Shown: in pieces, positions 36,486 to 42,402 of the stretch
Layout: each line of letters begins with the position of its first letter
How positions within the stretch are numbered: the first letter of the stretch is position 1
Origin: Thiomonas intermedia
Lineage (GTDB): Bacteria > Pseudomonadota > Gammaproteobacteria > Burkholderiales > Burkholderiaceae_C
NCBI RefSeq assembly: GCF_002028405.1
Contig: NZ_CP020047.1
Span: 1 to 42,402 of the forward strand
Length of the DNA stretch: 42,402 bases
Direction of reading: 5' to 3'
Translations under genes and position numbers: made by a program
The notes under the pieces: generated by a model
The model's database searches: none
What the model saw: only the letters and a program-made list of their open reading frames with translations
What the model was told of the DNA's origin: nothing

Positions 36486-37821
36486 CAACTTTGGCAACAT
36501 TAAAACGCTCTATCACCTGCTTGGCTGCCCAGATTCCGGCGTTGTTCAACTGCCGCACCCACGCGCCCCGACTTGGCGACCATTTGAAGGCTTCACGCTT
36601 CAAGATGGCGCGGGTTGCCTCGTCCGGCTTGCCGTCGAAAATGAACATCACGCGGTTTTCGGTGGTGTCCTCGCGGTAGGTGTAGCCGTCGCCGGCCTTC
36701 TCCACGTCGGCCCGCTGGCTGCGCTTCTCCAGCTCGGCAATGCGGCCCTTGATGCGGGTCATGTTGGCGTTGTTGTTCGACAAGGCATAGGACGGGAAAC
36801 CGACACGGCGGGCAAAGTCCGGCTTGATCGCCTCGGCCGCCTGGGCTTCGGTGAAGCCAAGGGCCACAAGGGCGGCGGTCTGCGTTTCCGGTGTTTTGTT
36901 CGCACGAATGGCCTTGTTCGCGGCCTTCATCATCTCTTGCGACTTCTCGGCGCTTGCCAGCTCGGCGCGCAGCTTCTTGATGGCGTCCGGGTCATCGCTG
37001 GAAATGCCACCAGTGCCCACGCTCGCGGCCTTCTGTGCGTAGTGCGCTGCCTTGTCCTGGGCGGCAAAGGCTTTGCCGAAGGTGTTGTGAATCCGGTTGC
37101 GATAGTTGCGGTCGCGGCCTTCGCTGTGGTGCCCGACAAGGATCGGTTGCCCGAAGGGGATCACCTCGGCCATACCACGCGCCCGGCTATACAGTGCCCG
37201 GCTTTCGTCCTGGGCCTTGCCTGCACGCGCTTCGTACCGTTCGCGCTTGGCCTCAATGCGTGCCTCGTAGGCGTTCAATTCGCGCGGTTCGTCGGCCGCT
37301 GCCGGCTCGGCCTGCTCGATCACGGCCACGGCTTGCGCTGCTGCCTGCTCGGCGGCCTCCGGCGCTGCTTCTGGTGCTTCGGCTTCCTCGGTCACGGCGT
37401 CGGCGCTGGCCTTCTCGTCGGTCGGTTCGCCTCCGATTTCCTCGGTCTGTGAAACGTGAAAAACGGTCGTGGTCTTAACCTTCTTCACCGGCACTTCGTC
37501 GCCTGTCTCGCGGTCTTTCTTGGTGCAAGGAATCACGGTCACAATCTTGACGCCATGCTGTCCCTTCTTCACCACGCGGCCCAGCGCCTTCCACGCATTG
37601 AAGGTAAACACGTTCACGCGCGGTTCAACGTCGGCCATGTCGATGCCCATCGCGGCGAACCCGTCGAAGATCGCTTGATAGTTCGCAAGGCTTTCACCAG
37701 ACACGGCATTTTCAAGGGCTTTCTGTTGCAGCTCGGCCTTTGGTTTTTGGCTGTTGAACCTTGCTTTGCTAGATGCTTGAGCCGGGGTGTTTTGCTTTTG
37801 AATTTGTGATTGGTGCGTCAT
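36472..37821 (-). CDS. ArdC-N/DUF3560 fusion protein, 449 aa
   Basis: N-terminal ArdC-type ssDNA-binding domain (about 35-105: FTFNAWKALGRVVKKGQHGVKI), an acidic Ala/Glu-rich linker (about 130-185), then a DUF3560 region (about 185-330: EARIEAKRERYEARAGKAQD and PILVGHHSEGRDRNYRNRI). The end (about 385-449) includes FKWSPSRGAWVRQLN. The usual ArdC metalloprotease domain (HExxH) is absent. ArdC protects incoming DNA from restriction; here that role is inferred from the first domain only. Starts in the 551-bp repeat. Confidence 0.8.
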   Translation of the reverse strand: MTHQSQIQKQNTPAQASSKARFNSQKPKAELQQKALENAVSGESLANYQAIFDGFAAMGIDMADVEPRVNVFTFNAWKALGRVVKKGQHGVKIVTVIPCTKKDRETGDEVPVKKVKTTTVFHVSQTEEIGGEPTDEKASADAVTEEAEAPEAAPEAAEQAAAQAVAVIEQAEPAAADEPRELNAYEARIEAKRERYEARAGKAQDESRALYSRARGMAEVIPFGQPILVGHHSEGRDRNYRNRIHNTFGKAFAAQDKAAHYAQKAASVGTGGISSDDPDAIKKLRAELASAEKSQEMMKAANKAIRANKTPETQTAALVALGFTEAQAAEAIKPDFARRVGFPSYALSNNNANMTRIKGRIAELEKRSQRADVEKAGDGYTYREDTTENRVMFIFDGKPDEATRAILKREAFKWSPSRGAWVRQLNNAGIWAAKQVIERFNVAKVGDAH

Positions 37822-38310
37822 GTCGGTATCCGCCTTTCGTTGTGTGAACTTGCTTCGCTGAGTGCCTTTCGCCGTGAAGCCCGTAGGTGGGCCGGACAGG
37901 ACAGCGCGGAAAGGGAGAAACCGGAAGCCGCAGCGCAAGGGAGCGCAGCGAGTGCGAACGGGTGAGGATTTCAGGGCGCAGCCCGGCCCTTGGAGCGATG
38001 GCATGGCCGGACTACCGTTTAGGGCAGGCGAAAGGTATTCAGCGAAGCCGCACAACCCGCAGCAAGGCGGCCTGGACGTGACCACGGCCTAATTCAGCGG
38101 GAACCGCTGTAACAGGCGGGCAGCGCCCGCCTTGGGGTGTTCAAGGGCGTAAGCCCGGTGGCAGTCTCGGAACGAGTCTGCCGGTGTCCCTGGAACGCGG
38201 CGATTCATCGCGGCGTGGCCTGGAAGGGCAAAGCCCGGTGATGGTGACAACAGATCCGCCGGCGCCGGCGGGATCTGTCACCAAGGCGGCGGGCCTGGGT
38301 CTTTGGTGAC
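37760..38310. repeat. 551-bp direct repeat, copy B
   Basis: Same as 4491-5041. Contains the first 19-20 codons and leader of the ArdC-N gene. Confidence 0.9.
38241..38284. repeat. 44-bp palindrome-ended element, copy 18
   Basis: Identical to copy 3; part of the 551-bp repeat. Confidence 0.8.
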
Positions 38311-38346
38311 GCGGCCGCGTCCTCGATCGGCTGTTTCTGTCACCAC
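38303..38346. repeat. 44-bp palindrome-ended element, copy 19
   Basis: Ends TTGGTGACG and TGTCACCAC, core TCCTCGATCGGCTGTTTC. The 551-bp repeat ends at its eighth base. Confidence 0.75.
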
Positions 38347-38362
38347 GCCGGGACGGCTCTTT

Positions 38363-38406
38363 TTGGCGACAAAAAGGAGCTGGCCAGGTTGCCGCGGTGT
38401 CTCCAA
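38363..38406. repeat. 44-bp palindrome-ended element, copy 20
   Basis: Ends TTGGCGACA and TGTCTCCAA. Almost identical to copy 4. Confidence 0.75.
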
Positions 38407-38421
38407 GCGGTCGGCTTGCCG

Positions 38422-38465
38422 GTGGTGACAAATGTTGGCCACCTGGTGCGGCGCAGCGTCACCAA
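38422..38465. repeat. 44-bp palindrome-ended element, copy 21
   Basis: Ends GTGGTGACA and CGTCACCAA, core GGCCACCTGGTGCGGC. Last of four in tandem, spacers 18, 16 and 15 bp. Confidence 0.75.
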
Positions 38466-38571
38466 GTGGCCGCCTGAACCGCTGTCCACATATCCACGGG
38501 CGCAAAGGTCACTACTAAGACCGTCGCGGCGGTGGGTATGTGGTCAGGGGACTAGCGCCGGGACGGCGCAA

Positions 38572-38664
38572 CGAGAGGGATTGAAGCCCGAAGGGGTCGA
38601 GACTTGGAACAAGGCTCGATGCGCAGCACGAAAGCCCGTACCCGGCACGGCCGGGGCGAGCATG
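38572..38664. repeat. 93-bp direct repeat, copy B
   Basis: Same as 5458-5550; ends two bases before the nuc stop codon. Confidence 0.85.
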
Positions 38665-38665
38665 G

Positions 38666-39130
38666 CTATTTGGTTCTGCGGAAAAGCCAGGGTTCAACCG
38701 GCGCAGGATCAGCCCAAAGGCCACGACGTGCGGCGCGGGCCTGTGCTTCCAACTGGATCAACGAACGGTCGGTGACGTACTGACGGTAGGCCCACGCCAT
38801 GCCCTGGTCGATCATGGCCGCGTTCACGTTCACGCCACCGACAAAGACGGTGCCCAATGTGCGGCCGTAACGATCCGGGCCGGCCTCGGCGACGGTGACG
38901 GCCTGCCGGAAGACCATCGCGGAAAGTGCTTGCCGCGAACGGTTTCCGAAGGCTTGCTTGCGCTCCGGGGCGTCGATCTGCGCCAAGCGGACGCGAACCG
39001 GGCGGTTCTCTACCAGCACGTCGATGGTGTCGCCGTCGATCACGCCGACGACTGAGCCGGAAAAATCAGCCCACGCGGCCGAACTGACGGCCAGCAGGGC
39101 GCATGCAAAAAAGGTGCGAAGGGCGCGCAT
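38666..39130 (-). CDS. nuc: Exported thermonuclease-like protein (SNase family)
   Basis: 154 residues with a signal peptide (1-21, ending SSAAWAD). The Staphylococcus nuclease pattern is clear: VIDGDTIDV, RLAQIDAPERKQAFG and DRYGRTLGTV, with catalytic-type Arg48, Asp53, Glu56 and Arg90. It probably degrades DNA in the periplasm or helps entry. Its ATG overlaps the repA stop (TGATG), so it is translated with RepA. Common in PromA-like plasmids. Confidence 0.88.
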   Translation of the reverse strand: MRALRTFFACALLAVSSAAWADFSGSVVGVIDGDTIDVLVENRPVRVRLAQIDAPERKQAFGNRSRQALSAMVFRQAVTVAEAGPDRYGRTLGTVFVGGVNVNAAMIDQGMAWAYRQYVTDRSLIQLEAQARAARRGLWADPAPVEPWLFRRTK

Positions 39131-40530
39131 CAGAAACCAAGCCCCTTTTGAATCGGCGTCGATTTGTAGGCGACGTGGGGCGGGCTGGGATACATCACCA
39201 GTCCGTTGACGCCATCGGAAACCTTGGCCTGCGGGTAGATGACCAGAACGTGTTTCAGCTCACGCAGAAAGGCGCGCTTGAAGTCGCGCAAACCCTGCTC
39301 GGTCATGGCGTAGCCGGAACCGAACTGCCCGGCCAGGGCAACCCAGGGAATCGTTGTGCGCTTCGATAGGTAGCTCATGCGGTAGGTGAGCCAGACGTAA
39401 ATATCGAGGGCAAGCGGCGACTGGCGAAGGCCGCGCACGGCCCGCATGTCGAAGGGCAAGACGTGTTCGATGCACTCTTTGAAAAACGGCTCCGACAGCA
39501 TCAGCGACGATTGCCATTGCCCGGCTTCTTCCGGGTTCTGCGGCGTCCACCAATCCACCTTGTCGGCCAGCAGCACGTTTTGCAGGACGAACGAATCTTT
39601 GCCTTCGTAGTGGCATGAAATGACGGAGCTAAAAAGCGTCGTCATGGCGTGTTTCAGGCGCGTGATGTCGCCGCGCTTCCCGCCTGTGTTGTGCAAGCCC
39701 AGCTCGGCCAGATAGGACGCCAGATTGTTGCCAAGCGATAGAACGCGCTCGCGTTTCTGCGCAACCTCGGTGCAAACCCATGTCAGCAGCAGCCGGGGAA
39801 GGGTGCCGTATGGCAAGCCCTGCGGGTGCGCGGTCATCATGGTCAGCGTGAAGTCGCCGTTGCGGCGGACAAAGCGGAAATCGGCCGTCTTGCGGTGCGG
39901 CAAGGTCGCAATGGCAAGGGAGCGGGTCATGAAGCCAAGGGAGCCGGCGCTTTTCGCGTCCTGGGCCTCGATGGCAAGGTGCGTTTCGATCAGCTCGCGC
40001 ACGCGCTCCGGTATCTCGCTGTTTCGGTAGTCGAAGACTGCCGACATGGGAACCATCGCGCCCGACGAACCGAGTTCGTCGCGTTTGGTGCCGCGCCGGG
40101 CCGTTTTGCGGGCCGTGGCGGGCTTTTCTGGCTCGGCAGGTACTGCCGGGGCGGCGGCTGGCTTCGCCGCCTCTGGCGGCGCTGGCTGGGCTTTCATGGC
40201 GGCCTGCGCCTTCGCCTGGATCGGGCCGAAAATGTCGCCCATCGACTGGAAGCCTTCAACGCGCACGGTCGGCGGCTCTGGCTCCCGCACGATGATGTTC
40301 GGCTTGCTTGGATGCCAGCGAACATGCGCGTCAGCCATGCGCTTTGCCTTCTCGGGCTGCATGCCGCCCTTTATCAAGCTCTGCTTCATCGTTGCGCCTT
40401 CGACGGCCGCCTGCCGAATGGCGGCAGTCTTGGCCGCCAGAATGGCGGCGTCTTCGGGGTCAAGCCCCGCGCGCACTAGGTCTTCTCTATACGCGGCTTC
40501 ATCGAATGTGGTAGTCTTAGCCGAAGTCAT
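39130..40530 (-). CDS. repA: Replication initiator with RepA_C domain
   Basis: 466 residues. The C-terminal half (about 205-466) is the plasmid RepA_C region: VLSLGNNLASYLAELGLHNTGG, FFKECIEHVLPFDMRAVRGL and LDIYVWLTYRMSYLSKRTTI, DNA-binding winged-helix-like segments. The N-terminal part (about 1-160) is helical with an Ala/Pro-rich linker (PAPPEAAKPAAAP). Binds iterons at oriV; here four at 33746-33877. Start at 40530 (MTSAKTT) with AAGGGA upstream; a longer frame from 40689 is rejected. Lies in a possible transcript with the Fic genes. Confidence 0.88.
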   Translation of the reverse strand: MTSAKTTTFDEAAYREDLVRAGLDPEDAAILAAKTAAIRQAAVEGATMKQSLIKGGMQPEKAKRMADAHVRWHPSKPNIIVREPEPPTVRVEGFQSMGDIFGPIQAKAQAAMKAQPAPPEAAKPAAAPAVPAEPEKPATARKTARRGTKRDELGSSGAMVPMSAVFDYRNSEIPERVRELIETHLAIEAQDAKSAGSLGFMTRSLAIATLPHRKTADFRFVRRNGDFTLTMMTAHPQGLPYGTLPRLLLTWVCTEVAQKRERVLSLGNNLASYLAELGLHNTGGKRGDITRLKHAMTTLFSSVISCHYEGKDSFVLQNVLLADKVDWWTPQNPEEAGQWQSSLMLSEPFFKECIEHVLPFDMRAVRGLRQSPLALDIYVWLTYRMSYLSKRTTIPWVALAGQFGSGYAMTEQGLRDFKRAFLRELKHVLVIYPQAKVSDGVNGLVMYPSPPHVAYKSTPIQKGLGF

Positions 40531-40560
40531 TAGGCCCGTCCCTTTAAGTGGTTTGATGGC

Positions 40561-40594
40561 AAAAGCCGGCAGATTCGCCCATCTGCTGGCTTTT
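40561..40594. terminator. Hairpin between the membrane gene and repA
   Basis: AAAAGCCGGCAGAT pairs with ATCTGCTGGCTTTT around a 6-base loop. T-run is stronger rightward; leftward only four T, so it may attenuate and not stop transcription into repA. Confidence 0.55.
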
Positions 40595-40600
40595 TTCTTT

Positions 40601-40861
40601 TCAGCGGCCGGCCCGCTGCGATTCGTGGGTGAAGAACACCCAAAACAGGGTTCCAAGGAACCACGCCAGCGGCAAGCCGATGGCCGCATACAGCGACAGC
40701 GAAGCCCAGCGGGGCAAGAACCAATCGGCCGCGAACATGGGCACCAGCAGCAGGCCCAGCGACACCACGACGGGCAAATCCTCGGTCTTTCGGCAGTAGG
40801 CCGAAACCGCCTCGATCACCAGCATGGCGTAGGCTTTCCAGATTGCGTAAATGCGGGACAT
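40601..40861 (-). CDS. Small membrane protein, 86 aa
   Basis: Two to three hydrophobic segments (about 8-20, 30-46 and 51-75: LYAAIGLPLAWFLGTLFWVFF). A very good AAAGGAGG ribosome site lies 6 bases before the ATG at 40861. Not recognised. Located between the Fic gene and repA on the same strand. The open Fic frame runs through this region in another frame, but the codon pattern and ribosome site favour this reading. Confidence 0.65.
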   Translation of the reverse strand: MSRIYAIWKAYAMLVIEAVSAYCRKTEDLPVVVSLGLLLVPMFAADWFLPRWASLSLYAAIGLPLAWFLGTLFWVFFTHESQRAGR

Positions 40862-40869
40862 AGAACCTC

Positions 40870-41874
40870 CTTTGACGTTGGGAAAACTGCGTTGCTTCAT
40901 CGGTCAGGCCGGCGTCAGGCGCGGGGCGCACCGGCTGCGCAACCTCTTTTTGAGTCTGAGCCGACTCGCGGCCCTGGGAAAAATTTGCCGTCTCCCCAGC
41001 GTTCAAGCGGTTCTGAACGTGGTTCATGACCGACTGAATGCCGGCCTCCTGCGCTTCGGGCTTGCCCGGCATCTTCGATGCGAAGTAGGTCGCCGCCGTG
41101 TGCATCGTCTTGTATGCCTCTTGCAGCTCGGGATGCTCTTTCAACGCTTCGCGTTCGCTCAACTGCTCGAAGGCAACGGCGCGGCTCGGCCGTACTGCAT
41201 CGCGCAGCAGATCGGGCAAGGCGCGGTTGCCCTCTAGCCTGTCCTGCGTGTGCAGGATTTTCCGCATGGTGTTTTCGTGTTGAACGTGCGGCTTCGCCAG
41301 TTCGTTCACGCTGCGGTCGCGGGCGATATACAGCAGATCGCGCCGACATCGCTACGGCCGAACCGCTCCCAATCGACTTCATAGCCCGCTTCCTTGGCAA
41401 GCTGTTTGGTGAAGGTGCGAAGCGTGCGGCTGTTGCCGTCGCTGAACGGGTGAACATAGTCCAGCTCGGTGTAAATCTTGGCGAGCCGCGCCGTGAATTC
41501 CGGCGTCTTCAAGCCGCGCAGCTCGTCGGGCTTGGCCGCTTCAAGCGCCTTGTCGAGTCGGGCCGTGGCGGCATCGTCCATGCGCGAATACGCGACATAA
41601 AACGGGCCGTCCACGGTCGATAGCCGCGCTGTTTCATCCAGTCCAAGCCATCGGCAACCGGCTTGCGAAACTCGCCCGGCGTCACGTCATCGAAGCCAGC
41701 GCCCGGCAAGTCCTGGAAGATGCGGCGATTGACTTCCTTCAAGTGGGCGGCGTCGAAGTTGCCGCGCACCGGGTCTAGCTCAAGCTCGACAACCCGCCTG
41801 AACGTGTAATCGGCTTCGAGCTGCTGCCGCTGCTCGGCCGTCAACGCATTAGCGGCTGTGGGCTTGTTCTGCAT
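40870..41874 (-). pseudogene. fic: Fic-type toxin gene with two frameshifts
   Basis: AMP-transferase-like Fic toxin broken into three frames. Frame 1 from ATG 41874 gives the N-terminus (MQNKPTAANALTAEQRQQLE). A missing A in a run near 41632-41634 shifts the frame before the flap STVDGPFYVAYSRMDD. The middle contains the intact core HPFSDGNSRTLR (41417-41452). A missing base near 41338-41341 shifts again before the C-terminal part beginning LLYIARDRSVNELAKP. Restoring one base at each place gives one continuous protein of about 335 residues; the third frame stays open to 40530, so the original stop is uncertain. Real inactivation or sequencing error cannot be told apart here. Confidence 0.85.
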
Positions 41875-42202
41875 CGGGCTTCACCTGAACAAAATCGGCA
41901 AGCTGGATGTCGCCATTGATGAATTGGCGTGCGCCCGTCTCGGCGGCTTTGGAAGGCTTGAAGCCTTCCAAGCCTACGGACGAACGGGCGAAGTTCACGG
42001 CGGCTTCGCGGCGGCGGCTCTCGGCCGGGGAAATCACATCGTTGGCCGGGCTGTGGCCGCGCTCACGCGATTGGTTGACATAGGCCCGCATGAATTCGCG
42101 CAGCACCTGGGCGGCGGGGCGGTCTTCCAGCAAAGCGGCGTCGGAAAACTCGGCGCGCAATTCCGGCTCAACGCGGAACGTCATTTGCACTTCTTTGGAC
42201 AT
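41849..42202 (-). CDS. Fic antitoxin (FicA/VbhA-type)
   Basis: 117 residues. N-terminal ribbon-helix-helix-like part (about 5-45, VQMTFRVEPELRAEFSDAAL) should bind the operator palindrome at 42259-42292. The C-terminal part has the Fic-inhibitory helix with the S-xxx-E-G motif (SVGLEG, Ser75, Glu79, Gly80), which blocks the toxin ATP site in class I Fic pairs. Intact, while the toxin is frameshifted. Overlaps the toxin start by 26 bases. Start at 42202 preferred to 42220 (TTG). Confidence 0.82.
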   Translation of the reverse strand: MSKEVQMTFRVEPELRAEFSDAALLEDRPAAQVLREFMRAYVNQSRERGHSPANDVISPAESRRREAAVNFARSSVGLEGFKPSKAAETGARQFINGDIQLADFVQVKPDAEQAHSR

Positions 42203-42232
42203 GGCGTGTACCTCTTTCAAAATTTGGCAAAT

Positions 42233-42244
42233 TGGCTTATAAGC
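42233..42244. promoter_or_regulatory. Palindrome GGCTTATAAGCC
   Basis: Perfect 12-bp palindrome (14 with flanking T/A) between the promoter and the antitoxin start. Could be a second regulator site. Confidence 0.45.
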
Positions 42245-42252
42245 CAGCCTCT

Positions 42253-42292
42253 ATTTTAATGTATGGGCATTGCATCGTCAATGCACATACAT
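42253..42292 (-). promoter_or_regulatory. Promoter and operator of the Fic toxin-antitoxin operon
   Basis: On the minus strand -35 TTGACG (42276-42281), 17 bp, -10 TAAAAT (42253-42258). A 14-bp inverted repeat (ATGTATGGGCATTG / CAATGCACATACAT, one mismatch, 6-base loop, 42259-42292) covers the -35 and spacer, as expected for antitoxin autorepression. Confidence 0.8.
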
Positions 42293-42339
42293 GGCTATTT
42301 AGGGTGGCTAACAACAGGGTAGCCAATTTAGATCGGGCT

Positions 42340-42367
42340 TTGCATTCTTGGCCGGGCCGCCTACAAT
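42340..42367 (+). promoter_or_regulatory. Probable resolvase promoter
   Basis: TTGCAT (42340-42345), 16 bp, TACAAT (42362-42367), pointing out of the window end towards base 1 if circular. TGGCTA/TAGCCA repeats (42305-42325) lie upstream and could be part of a res or operator site. Confidence 0.55.
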
Positions 42368-42402
42368 TGGTCAAGATGGCTATACCCAAAAAGGCTAAGA
42401 CG

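Larger units (their letters stand above)
37822..38665. other. Gene-free repeat segment upstream of ArdC-N gene
   Basis: Holds the leader of the ArdC-N gene, the rest of the 551-bp repeat, four 44-bp elements in tandem and the 93-bp repeat. No 19-bp operator seen. Confidence 0.6.

Noticed and set aside
650-38465. 44-bp elements as integron attC sites
   Set aside because: No GTTRRRY core sites and no integron integrase; cassettes between elements are absent in the arrays.
40530-40870. Extension of the Fic toxin frame to 40530
   Set aside because: The frame is open, but the translation turns into low-complexity shadow sequence and covers the small membrane gene, which has a strong ribosome site and hydrophobic segments.

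Overview
The window looks like the whole of a self-transmissible, broad-host-range plasmid backbone from a high-GC proteobacterium (beta- or gammaproteobacterial soil/environmental type), probably a circular replicon opened at a resolvase start codon. The gene set and order fit the PromA-like plasmids and their IncP-like relatives: a RepA_C initiator, KorA/ParA/ParB, KfrA, SSB, a Staphylococcus-type nuclease, a VirB/VirD4 secretion system with a topoisomerase in the middle, TrbM, and a VirD2-like relaxase with MobC. That family assignment is inference from gene content; no similarity search was run. I see no antibiotic, metal or catabolic cargo, no insertion sequence, no tRNA or rRNA and no CRISPR array.

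Layout: 1-681 serine resolvase; 758-4552 a leftward run of small unknown genes; 4553-5670 a gene-free repeat-rich segment; 5671-19079 the rightward conjugation block (unknown gene, virB1, topA, virB2, virB3, virB4, virB5, eex, a truncated virB6 paralogue, virB6, virB7, virB8, virB9, virB10, virB11); 19080-19626 a repeat-rich gap; 19627-25539 virD4 and three downstream genes, at least one with a KfrB-like module; 25540-25930 a repeat array; 25931-27651 OmpA-like lipoprotein, trbM and a membrane protein; 27706-29336 leftward relaxase and mobC, with oriT at about 29360-29462; 29601-32769 leftward ssb, korA-like, parA, parB, DUF192; 32888-33937 oriV with four 19-bp iterons and DnaA boxes; 34337-36390 leftward kfrA and small genes; 36472-37821 ArdC-N/DUF3560 protein; 38666-42202 leftward Fic antitoxin, frameshifted Fic toxin, small membrane gene, repA, nuc.

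Four families of short DNA signals are laid over this backbone. (1) Twenty-one elements, almost all exactly 44 bp, run from TTGGYGACR to YGTCRCCAA around a variable 26-bp core. They sit between genes and inside gene 3' ends, and three of the four end-pairs of the two large perfect duplications (551 bp and 368 bp) fall inside them. (2) A 19-bp operator-like sequence, roughly CCAAGAT-N5-TATAAT-type-TTGG, lies over the -10 region upstream of most operons, making a plasmid-wide regulon. (3) A palindrome TTGGTCATGACCAA occurs in virD4, beside oriT and in parB, and is a good candidate for the ParB/KorB site. (4) Iteron-like sequences occur both at oriV and singly around the plasmid, some inside genes.

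How it works together: RepA acts on the oriV iterons; KorA-like, ParB and KfrA presumably repress and segregate; the relaxase with MobC nicks oriT at a TATCCTG/C-type site; VirD4 passes the strand to the VirB channel; EexN limits redundant transfer; the nuclease, SSB, topoisomerase and ArdC-N protein probably help establishment. The Fic toxin gene carries two apparent single-base deletions while its antitoxin is intact.
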